Positions 46,201 through 54,800 of a stretch of 64,000 nt of DNA are shown in pieces. The notes beneath the pieces are model-generated. The model was not told the origin of the DNA. It searched no databases and was given only the letters and a program-made list of their open reading frames with translations. The stretch covers positions 25,857,085-25,921,084 of the forward strand of contig NC_062975.1 in the NCBI RefSeq assembly GCF_023078275.1. Direction: 5' to 3'. Made by a program: the position numbers and the translations under genes. Source of the stretch: Leguminivora glycinivorella. Lineage: Eukaryota > Arthropoda > Insecta > Lepidoptera > Tortricidae. Each line of letters begins with the position of its first letter. Within the stretch, counting starts at the first letter, position 1.

Positions 46201-46457
46201 CGTACTTTGTTCATATCTATTTACATATTTATGGAATTGTGGTCCAGTCTTTAAATCGTTACGGCAAGCCAACGCGGCTTAACTTACTCGCGCTTGGAAT
46301 ATCTAACTTCCAGCCCACGTTGCACAATGTACTATTAATACCTAATTAGTTAGTCAATTCTCACATTTTATTTTCAATGTATATGACTTAATATGTTTTT
46401 TTTTCTTTACAGATTTTGAAAGGAGCTTACAGTTATTATACCATACTTAGGAAATAA
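34251..46457 (+). CDS. Odorant receptor gene, five coding exons, 398 aa
   Basis: Exons are 34,251-35,044, 37,674-37,770, 37,866-37,970, 38,230-38,385 and 46,413-46,457, and together they give 399 codons including TAA. Phases match at every junction. Seven hydrophobic segments fit an insect odorant receptor with a cytoplasmic N terminus. Signatures include SPVMF and CSLMICASAFQLT (exon 2), AEYLIFGIAQ and CWHSNDV (exon 3), YESDWW with FTNLTLSTF (exon 4), and the family's typical GAYSYYTILRK C terminus (exon 5). Receptors of this class pair with Orco to form ligand-gated cation channels in sensory neurons; the ligand cannot be read from sequence. The exon 1 donor is GTTAGT, weaker than the GTAAGT of copy 1. 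Intron 4 is 8 kb long because it holds a 6.9-kb foldback element. Confidence 0.9.
35225..35392 (-). repeat. SINE family 1 on the minus strand, internally deleted
   Basis: Read on the minus strand it starts GACGACCGGTCTGGCCTAG and jumps straight to GGTTCGAATCC, so the A-to-B-box interval is deleted. The body follows in decayed form. It lies in intron 1 of the receptor gene. Confidence 0.75.
35393..36311. other. Receptor intron 1, no exon seen
   Basis: A 69-codon frame at 35,733-35,942 with hydrophobic residues is not flanked by matching splice sites and has no domain. Nothing else is recognised. Confidence 0.35.
36312..36470 (+). repeat. SINE family 1, 5'-truncated
   Basis: It starts inside the element at ATGCCGGTAAGGGCATTTAT and contains the variant 3' part (CAATACAAGCCTTCTTGAGC, CCGTGGGACAGTC). 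Confidence 0.75.
36471..37673 (+). other. Receptor intron 1 with an unexplained open frame
   Basis: An open stretch at 36,854-37,125 follows a good-looking acceptor (TTTCCTTGCAG). Its open frame needs a phase-1 donor, whereas the receptor exons end in phase 2, so it is not a receptor exon. It has several cysteines and a hydrophobic centre. I do not recognise it. 37,127-37,673 shows nothing. Confidence 0.25.
39661..40290 (-). repeat. Left arm tandem units of the foldback element
   Basis: About four units, each containing a form of AACGGTGGCCCACAGC, CCTACAAGAAAGGTT and TAGGATCAATATTTTAGTTG. Unit length is about 155-175 bp. They are inverted relative to the right arm. Confidence 0.85.
40300..40580. 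other. GC-rich cluster of short perfect hairpins
   Basis: At least five tight palindromes occur within 250 bases: GGGCCTTAGGCCC at 40,325-40,337, GGCCTTCGGCC at 40,350 and 40,536, GGGCCTTCGGCCC at 40,388-40,400 and GCCCTTCGGGC at 40,563-40,573. Four share a TTC loop closed by C-G. The base composition is far above the AT-rich surroundings. Frames crossing it are a by-product of the composition. Its function or origin is unknown. Confidence 0.7.
40600..41200 (+). repeat. Two diverged direct repeats of about 230 bp
   Basis: The phrases AAGTC(A/G)GCCATTTTGAA and TATGACATTTG(A/G)TC(A/G)AGCA, followed by a C-run, occur twice (about 40,720-40,800 and 40,938-41,035). The rest is diverged. They are part of the foldback core. 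Confidence 0.6.
41645..41779. mobile_element. Foldback MITE nested in the large element
   Basis: Arms CAGCACGGG(G/A)AGCATGGTCG inward and their reverse complement are near-perfect over about 50 bases. The loop is around CATCGCACTATTTGTAAGTG. It lies inside the core of the 6.9-kb element and so is younger than it. Confidence 0.85.
42088..43061 (+). pseudogene. LINE reverse transcriptase fragment, frameshifted
   Basis: Two adjoining open parts (42,088-42,561 and 42,588-43,061) together read as a Jockey-like reverse transcriptase. Visible motifs are YFDFKKAFDRV, SGVSQGSILGPLLF, the catalytic YADDLK box, then VRSKLE and LEKVQK in the thumb region. A stop and frame change at about 42,560 separates them, and the 5' part is missing. 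A TAAATAAATAAAT tail at about 44,005-44,030 probably marks the 3' end of the same insertion. It is inactive. Confidence 0.85.
43156..43860 (-). pseudogene. Second LINE reverse transcriptase fragment, opposite strand
   Basis: On the minus strand the main open part (43,737-43,156) contains SGVSQGSNLGP, a variant catalytic box FTDDLK and VRSKLEYN. The preceding YFDFKKAFDR part lies at about 43,790-43,850 in another frame. It is related to, but clearly different from, the plus-strand fragment. It seems to interrupt that fragment's 3' region, so it is probably a later nested insertion. It is frameshifted and truncated at both ends. Confidence 0.8.
44036..45740 (+). repeat. Right arm tandem units of the foldback element
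   Basis: ATTGATCCTAGCGAAAAA or a variant recurs about eleven times with 155-170 bp spacing. Each unit also carries CCTTTCTTGTAGGAAAT and GAGCCACCGTTTTTGAG or a variant. Adjacent units alternate between two flavours (GAGCCACCG and GGGCCACCG). Confidence 0.85.
46171..46345. repeat. Interspersed repeat B, copy 2
   Basis: Contains AGGAGTTATGAAGTTTCGAG, CTTTAAATCGTTACGGCAAG and TTGCACAATGTACTATTAAT. It abuts the right end of the 6.9-kb element. The left flank at about 39,130-39,180, reverse-complemented, shows the GAGTGTGATGAAAAATAT phrase of the same family, so the large element probably landed in or next to a repeat B copy. Confidence 0.7.
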
Positions 46458-46969
46458 GATGGGTGCTTCAAAGTAAAAACATAAACAATGTTTTTTTGTA
46501 AACCATTTTTTCAATAGAAAAACAACATTTTAAATTGAATACCTAGTGAACACCAGTGAGTCTAGTCTAGTCACTTAGACTGAACACTAGTTTTGCTTTA
46601 ATTTTATTAGAACTTATTAGCTTAATAAATCACTGATATTATAAATAATTTGCTGTAATATACTTAATTTTTGTCTTTTTTCAATAGTTTTACTCTACAT
46701 TTCGCGCTGAAAATAATAATGTAATTGTATTGTGAAATGAGCTTGTAATACAAAATAATTAAATAGTGGATGTAAAAAACCAATATGTTTCTTGTTTTTT
46801 TTAGAGGCGTCTCAAGATAAGTTTGGATTTTGAATATTTTGATAGCCCTGACTACAGACTACTAAGAAGATACCCTGCATCTGCAAGGCTTACGTAAAAG
46901 TTTGACGTTTTAAAATGTTGTCACGTCACGAGGCTGTCAAATTAGTTGCCAACTTCTTGAATGTCGTGA

Positions 46970-47264
46970 TGTAGAGTCTGGCTAATGAAAGTTGAACCCA
47001 GTATTTTTTTAAAACAGCAACTCTAGATGTCAAATCATCGATTGTCATCTGTCAGTGTGACTGTCACTTTAACGAATTTCGGTAAAAATTAACAGCGAAA
47101 TCTATAAATAATAATGAATAACACCATAAAAATGAGTAAAGTAAGTGCTGTAAATAAATTAGAAATAATAAAAAAGAAACCATGTTATCAATGTGTTGCC
47201 AGCTCCAATTTTTTTGAAATTGCCACGTTTTTTCGGGATCAACTTTCATTAGCCAGACTCTACA
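46970..47264. mobile_element. MITE with about 24-bp terminal inverted repeats
   Basis: Ends TGTAGAGTCTGGCTAATGAA and the matching TTCATTAGCCAGACTCTACA flank 295 bp. A short ATG-initiated frame inside is not convincing as a gene. Confidence 0.85.
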
Positions 47265-48553
47265 GTATAATGTAGTATAATCATAGTATAATATATAAAA
47301 TGGCCATAATATTTTTATTTGTAATCTTTATTGCTGAAAAACATACGTTGACAAAATACTTTTAAAATTTATCGTAATTTAATATTCAAAAAGTGGCTTT
47401 TTAAAATTCACGCATAAATTCTCAAACTGAACGTGACGTCATGTTACACTTGACGTCAGTAAACGGGGGCGAGAAATAGTTATTCTTTTCTCGCTCCCAC
47501 TACTGTGTACGGCCAGATTTGTGACGTCATGATAAGGCCACTGTACACATGGGGCCAACGATTGGACCAATCCCTTGGCCTACTTGGCCGTACGATGGCA
47601 GTTGGCCAGCGCTGGCCGGCCAACCGTCTGGTGTCGGTTTTTTGTCCACACATCAAAGGATCTTGGCGCCAATGTCCAACTGCGTTCACACGTTGGCGCC
47701 TCATTCAGTTTGTCATCTCATCAGCCGTCAGAGAGTAGTGAAAGATTTATGAAAATAATAAGTTTATCTATGCCAATAATAGTGTTGATTTTAGGAAATA
47801 CAATACCCTTGCATTTTTTTAATGTATTGTCTAAAAAGGATAAATGTGCTTATCAGAATATTCAAAAAAAATTTAATATTTCAGATAATTTAATTTCATC
47901 ACGAGGATATTATTTATTAATTAAATTTTGCTGACAACGTAAATGACCTAGAATGGGGGATGTCTGAAAATTTTAAAATCGCCTGATATTTTTTCTGGTG
48001 ATAGGAATAAGCATTTCTATTTACAGAAAAAAGTTACAGATTTTTTGGAAGCACCATGCATTTTATAAAAATAAAAACGTGTTGCTCGACTGCGCGTACG
48101 ACCCACTTCGGCAGTTATGATTTTTGTCTTAGTCTTTAAAAAAATTCCATTTTGAATCTGTGCTGGCCATAGACACTGACAGTTTGTCAGCTTGACATTT
48201 TTCTCGGAGAATTTATAATATAACCATATCTGGTGAACTATTTATTACTGTTTTCGAATCATTTTCTCTCCCTGGCCTCTGATTTTGCTTCCTTCTACGA
48301 CTACCTTCGCTCTCGAACCCCGGACGTTGATTTTACTGGCTTAAAACGACGACCTTTGATATTAACCTCTGGACCTGATTCTGCTTGCATTAACGAAGAC
48401 GTTTGCTTTTAAACACTGGACCTGATCCTGCTGAACTGTTTACGATCCGTTTTGCCTCCCTGACTTCTGATTTTGCTTGATATAAGGACGATCATCGCTT
48501 TTAAGTTCCGGACACTATTTGTTATAATGAATGCAAGTACATAAACACGATAT

Positions 48554-48760
48554 AAGGATCCCAAAACATGCTTTATACCAACTTGTTCTAAAACCAACCA
48601 GAAAAACCCAGATTTAAAATTGTTCATATTAAGAAAGGAGCTGAAGGAAAGTTGGTGTCAATAGGTTGGCAGGAACTGCCCAACCAGAGTGCGATTTTGC
48701 TGTGAAGACCACCTGAGTGTAAGATACCGTGTCTTGTTTACCAACCTTAAAATGCAGTTA
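48554..48760 (+). pseudogene. Degraded THAP-like domain in a transposon
   Basis: One frame shows CFIPTC (a C-x4-C zinc pair starting at 48,569), a basic helix-like stretch, KESW with the expected Trp, and CEDH (C-x2-H, Cys at 48,701) 44 codons after the first Cys. A TAG interrupts the frame just after the Trp. The order and spacing match a THAP domain, although the HxFPxD part is not recognisable. I infer the remnant of a transposase N terminus. Confidence 0.55.
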
Positions 48761-49659
48761 CACGCTGGCAATAATATCATAAAAAAGAAAGCCTTAAATA
48801 TCTGACACGGTGGCATTTTATAAAATGTGTATTTTTTGGATAGACCAATAGGAAAAATATGGTAAAATACATTTTTTTTTATAATTTGCAATGTCCTATA
48901 ATAAAATATAATTGATTTATTTTATTGTGTTGTTTTATTTTACTTGTGTGTGTCATGTGTGTCGAGTTACTGTCAAGTTACTATCAAATTCAGTCGGCTA
49001 TGGCTTTCCATATTCTTCTATGGCCCTCCATACTGTTAAAGCATGATTAACAGCACTATAGTAGATTGTGTTACGAGGGAGCAAAATTGCATATTTATAG
49101 CGAGGATATAAATTGAATTGTGAACAAAGTGAAGTATTCTATATGTAATTGAATACTGAGTGTAGTGACTGGGATTCGAAAAGAAAGGGTTATTTTCTTC
49201 CCTGCACTGCGAGGAGGGTGCAAAGAGGCACTTTTCCTCTTTGCTATTAGGGACCAAAGTGATACTTTTCCCTTCAAGGACACATTTTTTTTACATGGTT
49301 ACATAACATACCATTTTTTATGTTCATATAACATATCATTATATATAAATTTCCTAAAAGTTGATGTTAATATGTGTAGCAAATTTAATTCCACCTTGTG
49401 TCTTAACACTTGAATCCCTCACTACGCTCAGGATTAAATTTAAGAATACCTTGCTACACTCAAGATATATATCTCATTTTTCTCCCTTGTTGCACAATCT
49501 ACTATTGCTACCATTTGACACTTTTTTTTTCATATCATATAAGCAAAATACTAAAATATGAATCAGGTCTGTTGTAAAAATATTATGCACTTAATCAACA
49601 CAATTTTTTTATACATAATATTAAAATATGTTACAACATAAAAATGTTCTCATAGCAAT

Positions 49660-49825
49660 ATTATATAGGTATTAAGATTTATAAGATTGTAAGTATTAAG
49701 ATTTTTAGTTATTAAGAACTATATTTGCAGTGCCCTTACAGGGTTCATAGCTGTGCTATACCTACTGAAATGTACCAACTTATGTACCTATGATAGCAAT
49801 AAAGAATTACTGATTACTGATTATT
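49660..49825 (+). repeat. Probable retroelement 3' end
   Basis: AGTGCCCTTACAGGGTTCAT, ..TGATAGCAATAAAGAATTAC and alternating GATTACTGATTATTA copies at the end look like a LINE-type tail. No coding part is attached. Confidence 0.35.
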
Positions 49826-50115
49826 ACTTATGTGCAAACACTTTCCGTGGCGTTAATATTTTATACAGGCCAGACAAAGTTATTGAACAGAAAAGTGTCA
49901 CTTAATTCCCTCCTAACAGGGCCGAAAAGTACCCTTTCTGAATGGGTGATGTGAAAAGCAGTAGGCGTCACACCGCAAACTCATTTCCTTTTTGAGCACT
50001 AACTACTTAAAGCAGACAATAAACCAACAATCTAAAGTTATTTGTTTAGGGCACAGATCCTTCTCTAGTTCTCATCTGTAGGCAGGTGCGCTTATGAATC
50101 ACTACTAGGAGTTAG

Positions 50116-50246
50116 CCTGTTTTCACATTACCCGATCCAATATCGGATGTCGGAAGGATTTCAATGGAAAAAATCCAAGACGACGCCTGTAATGTATGGG
50201 ATATCGGTCCAACATCTGGTATTAGATCGAATAATGTGAAAACGTA
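50116..50246. mobile_element. MITE family A, copy 2
   Basis: Ends GTTTTCACATTACCCGATCC and the matching ATAATGTGAAAACG. It is continuous, whereas the copy at 52,672 is interrupted. It lies within the 3.6-kb element. Confidence 0.8.
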
Positions 50247-51165
50247 CTTATGGGTGCTAAAATGAGTAATAATGTTAATATAGATCAAGACAAATTTATG
50301 TTTATTACACTCTAATAACATGTAGTTGCACTTTTCAAAATTAATGGGATACACATTCTCTGTCCAAAATATCTCTGCATCTTTCATCAATTTCTTCTTC
50401 ACAGGCATTGTGTTTGTCGCTGTTCCACATTTTGGCAAATTAGATGAACTAGCTCTTACAAAATCGCTAGTACCTATCCACGTTTTCCCAATTCAATGGG
50501 CTTAAAAATTGTAATCAGGTCCGGGGTTCAACGCAAAGGCCGTCGGCAGCAAGCAGGGCAAGCACACGTCTTCGTTAATGCAAGTAGAATCAGGTCCAGG
50601 GTTTAAAATCAAAGGTCGTCGTTTTAAGCCAGTAAAATCACGGTCCGGGGTTCGAGAGCGAAGGTAGTCGTAGAAGGAGGCAAAATCAGAGGCCAGGGAG
50701 AGAAAATGAGTCGAAAACAGTAATAAATAGTTCACCAGATATGGTTATGAATTCTCCGAGAAAAATGTCAAGCTGACAATCAACTGTCAGTGTCTGTGGC
50801 CAGCACAGATTCAAAATGGAATTTTTTTAAAGACTAAGACAAATCTCATAACTGCCGAAGTGGGTCGTACGCGCAGTCGAGCAACACGTTTTTATTTTTA
50901 TAAAATGTATGGTGCCACCAAAAAATCTATAACTTTTTTCTGTAAATAGAAATGCTTATTCCTATCACCAGAAAAAATATCAGGCGATTTTAAAATTTTC
51001 AGACATCCCCCATTACCTAGCCTTTTCCATTCTACGTCCATCTTTTATGAAGGTCCAATGCCAAGTGATTGGTTCACCAATGTGTAAACAGCGATTCTTA
51101 TCTTGGCCAAGGGGCTGCTCCAAGGGTTGACCCAACCGTTGCCCCCATGTGTACAGAGGCCTTTA

Positions 51166-51806
51166 CACTTACCCTGCGACAAAATGGCCGAGCTTAAATT
51201 GGTCGTAAATGATAGTGGTTTTAATTTCACTATTTTTTTAGTTTCTTTCAGATAAATATTTTGAATGTGTTACATTTATTTTAAGGAATGTAATAACTAG
51301 TAGAATCGTATAAAAAAATACATGCATATTCCCTATTCACTATTCTCATGAATGGAATAAAAGTTATATTTATAATTTTTTTTTATCATTATTTACCGGC
51401 ATCTGTGTTTACCGGTTTGTAAACCGGAGTTTGAAAGTGTTTGTTCGCATCACTAGCCGCCTCCTGTCGTCCAAAAAAAAGTATCTTTTCTCCTTCTCTC
51501 TCCTTTGTGAAAACGGACTAATTTCTCTTAATTTTAGTACCTAGACCGTTTTGTATATCAAAATAAGCTGATAATTAGATAAACAAGGTTGTTTTAAATT
51601 AGGGATTTGGTGAGTGATAAAGTGTAGACGGTGTAATAGAATAGAAACAACACGTTCCGATGCCCGGAAGAGTTCAATAAACTTCGGATGTCAGTCCACC
51701 AAGTAGAAGGCTGGGTCTAACCGGAATATAAATGTCATTCGATATTTTATGTACGACTTTTAGAAGTGATTTTTACACAAAGCATACATGAACTTGTATT
51801 TTTGCT
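51166..51806 (+). promoter_or_regulatory. Upstream region and leader of the PIH1 gene
   Basis: No repeat is obvious from about 51,240 to 51,806. The bases before the ATG at 51,807 look like a leader (51,600-51,800). No TATA box or other specific element is clear; the exact transcription start is unknown. Confidence 0.3.
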
Positions 51807-54800
51807 ATGGAAAATCAAAACCCACAAGAGCGGACTGTGCCAGTACAGTATGTTCGTGGTTCGAGAGCTTTTAGACAGTTTAAAAATCCACCTCAACCGC
51901 ATATGTGCATTCAAGATACTATACGGGATACTACAGAGAAATTGTTCATAAATGTGTTAGGATGGCAGAAAATCGCGAATCCGAAGCAATATTCGGATCC
52001 TATACCTCTTTATGGAGGCATGCAGGTTAGTAGTCTCATCTTTATTCTCATTTTATATGTGTTTTAGGGTCAATAGGCCAAGACTAAAGTTTTCGTATTG
52101 TTTATTAGTTTAAATTGTGATTGTGTAGCATTTATTGATTTGTGATGTCAGCAGTTTCTTTATAGTAACAGCTTACATTATGTTGATGAATGTTTAATTC
52201 ATTTATTGATGTTTTTCTCTCATATCTGGATGAATTTTGCTGATTGTTTTATTATGTAGTAAAGTTTCAATCAGTTAAAAATATAACAATGCAACATTGC
52301 TCTTTAATACTTTTTAAGGAATGGTTAGTAAAATTATGTAAAGAGAATCTTACTTCAAATTTTAAAAAGGGGATTTCATTGGCTATACAGCGTGGAAATG
52401 CTGCTAGTGTGATGGGAACCTTTGGGCCCGGTACGACTCGGGCGGGTCCTAGTTAGTTTGCGCGTATGTTGTTGCAATAACCCACATATGGGTAAATGAC
52501 GAAGCCTGTTGCGGACAGCTTTATTGTTTGTGTGTAAGGACGACGCCTGTTGCTGTTGTTGTAAAATATTTAGTGTTATTTTTGTCCAATAAATAATTTT
52601 AAAAACTGGTTATAAATTTTACAATTTACTCTTAGGCAATGTTGCTAATGTTACATTATAACCTTAATCCGTTTACACATTATCGGATCCAATATCGGAT
52701 GTTGGAAGGATTTCATAGCCTCCTAAGGACCAAGGTCCTACCTATAGTACTAATTATTCAGTTCAATGAAATTTAAATAACATTCAATAGGCTAGTTTCC
52801 TATACTTAAAATAAAATATTTAATGCAGTGCACGAAATAAAGCACCACATAATTAGAAGAAAAATATGGACAGTAATTATTTTTAAACATACTTTCTATT
52901 TAATAAGTCAAAAAGAAAGATATAAAGTAAATGAATTGACCGTGACGTCACTCCTCAGTATTTCATACTAATTCCATACTAACAAATCGTTTTGACAGTT
53001 CATAAAAAGAAGCTGATTTGACTAGTTGGAAACTAGCCTATTGGAACAGAGTTGCATATGTTTTGTTTCGTTAACTTTTCAAACAAAACCAAAATCAATT
53101 CTATTCCCTGCACTAAAGGTTCACAATATTTCAGTGGCAAATTCTGGATTTTTCATTTATATGGCTGGGCCTTAGGAGGATAGGAAAAAACCAAAGATGG
53201 CACCTGTAATGTATGGGATATTGGTCCTACATCCGATATCAGATTGGATAACGTGAAAACGCACTTAGAATGGCTAACCAAAACATAAAAGATTTTTAAA
53301 GCCACAATTTGGCTGTTTTGCAAGGGAACAGTTAATTGATTTCAAGCTCGAAAGTATTAAATCAAAACTGAGAATATTTGTAGACTTAGCACAGAAGCTA
53401 TGAAAGTATTTAGCCCTTCAGACGGAATGCCCAATTGCCCATATTTCCTTAACTGTATTAAATAGAGAAGGAAGCATCGTCCATCTCACAGGTCAGACTA
53501 TTGCAGCATTGTGTTAAGTCTAGATGTGTCTCTCTCTTCCAAGCTATGATCCCACATGGTGGTGGGGTCAGCTTTCCGTGTCATTTGCTTCCACTTCACC
53601 CTATCTTTGATGTTTTCTTCGGACACTCTGCACTCGGCCATATCTTTTAGCACTACGTCCCTCCATCTTGTCTTCGGTTTGTCTCACCCTCTCTTACCAG
53701 GGATGGAGAATTGTAGTGCTAAATTTTGGTCTTCTCACTACGTGCCCATACCATCGCAACCTACTTTCCTGCATTCCTTTTTTCATGTCTGTACTTAAAT
53801 TCTAAATTCAGTTTTTTTCTCAGGTGCCACAGGGCTGCGGGCCCAACAGCACTCGGCCACCGTTACTGGTGTTTGCTGTGATGGTGAACCCAGACATCCT
53901 GAAGGCCAACGGGAAGAATGCTGCCAATCCTAGTGTAAGACTAGTATTTATTTGAGCCTATGAAGGAAAACAGCAGTTACACAAGTTATATTTTCAATGT
54001 CAAGTAAATGTTAAAAGGATTTTTAACAGTCAAATAATAATTAAGCGCTGGTAGCCTAGCGGTAAGTACGTGCGACTTTCGTTCCGGAGGTGAGTTTTTC
54101 GGAATTTATGTGCGAAATGTCATTTGATATTTGCCTGTCGCTTTTCGGTGAAGGAAAACATCGTGAGGAAACCGGACTAATTCCAATGAGGTCTAGTTTA
54201 CCCTTCAGGTTGGAAGGTCAGATGGCAGTCGCTTTCGTAAAAACTAGTGCCTACGCCAAATCTTGGGATTAGTTGTCAAAGCGGACCCCAGGCTCCCATG
54301 AGCCGTGGCAAATGCCGGGATAACGCAAGGAGGATGATGAACAGTCAAATAATAGTGGGATGGGATTCTACAAAAATTTACATTCAGATCAGGGACAGAA
54401 TACTGGTATTTGAGAATATGTATTAATTAGTATTGAAGATTGAAAGAAGATTGTTTCGGGCTGGATTTGGATGTAGATGTAGTGTAGGGACACCTGGCTG
54501 GAAACAGATGGGCTGTCAATCACATGGTGCTTTCATTCAGCCCAATTCCCTGGAGTTGAAGCTGCAGGTTGCAGTCCCGGCGGCCCTCCCAGCCGCCATT
54601 AGGCTATGAACTGTACTTTGCCCACTGTAGGTTACACATTATCTTTATCAGGCAGTGTCTAACATCATAATCTTACTGATTCCAGGACAGAGAAGCCCTA
54701 GTGAGTCTGCTCTGCGATTTTGTTGAGGCTATGAATCCAGGTTTGGTGCTAGCACGGAATCCAACTATTTTGAAGGTAATTTTAGATTTTTTGTGTGTAT

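Larger units (their letters stand above)
47526..51165. mobile_element. 3.6-kb long-inverted-repeat element with THAP remnant
   Basis: The ends are inverted: AGGCC(A/T)CTGTACACATGGGG. Homology then resumes over a long inverted segment (about 47,945-48,440 against about 50,490-51,015, including ACTGCGCGTACGACCCACTT). The left arm has about 380 extra bases (47,560-47,940) not seen on the right. The core carries a broken THAP-like domain (48,554-48,760), a MITE A copy and short repeats. A THAP domain fits P-element or Kolobok-type DNA transposons. No catalytic domain is recognised and no target duplication is evident. Confidence 0.75.

Noticed and set aside
47575..47934. 119-codon gene at the left end of the 3.6-kb element
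   Set aside because: Several overlapping frames are open over a GC-rich palindromic end, then AT-rich DNA. There is no domain, and the extra segment is missing from the other arm.
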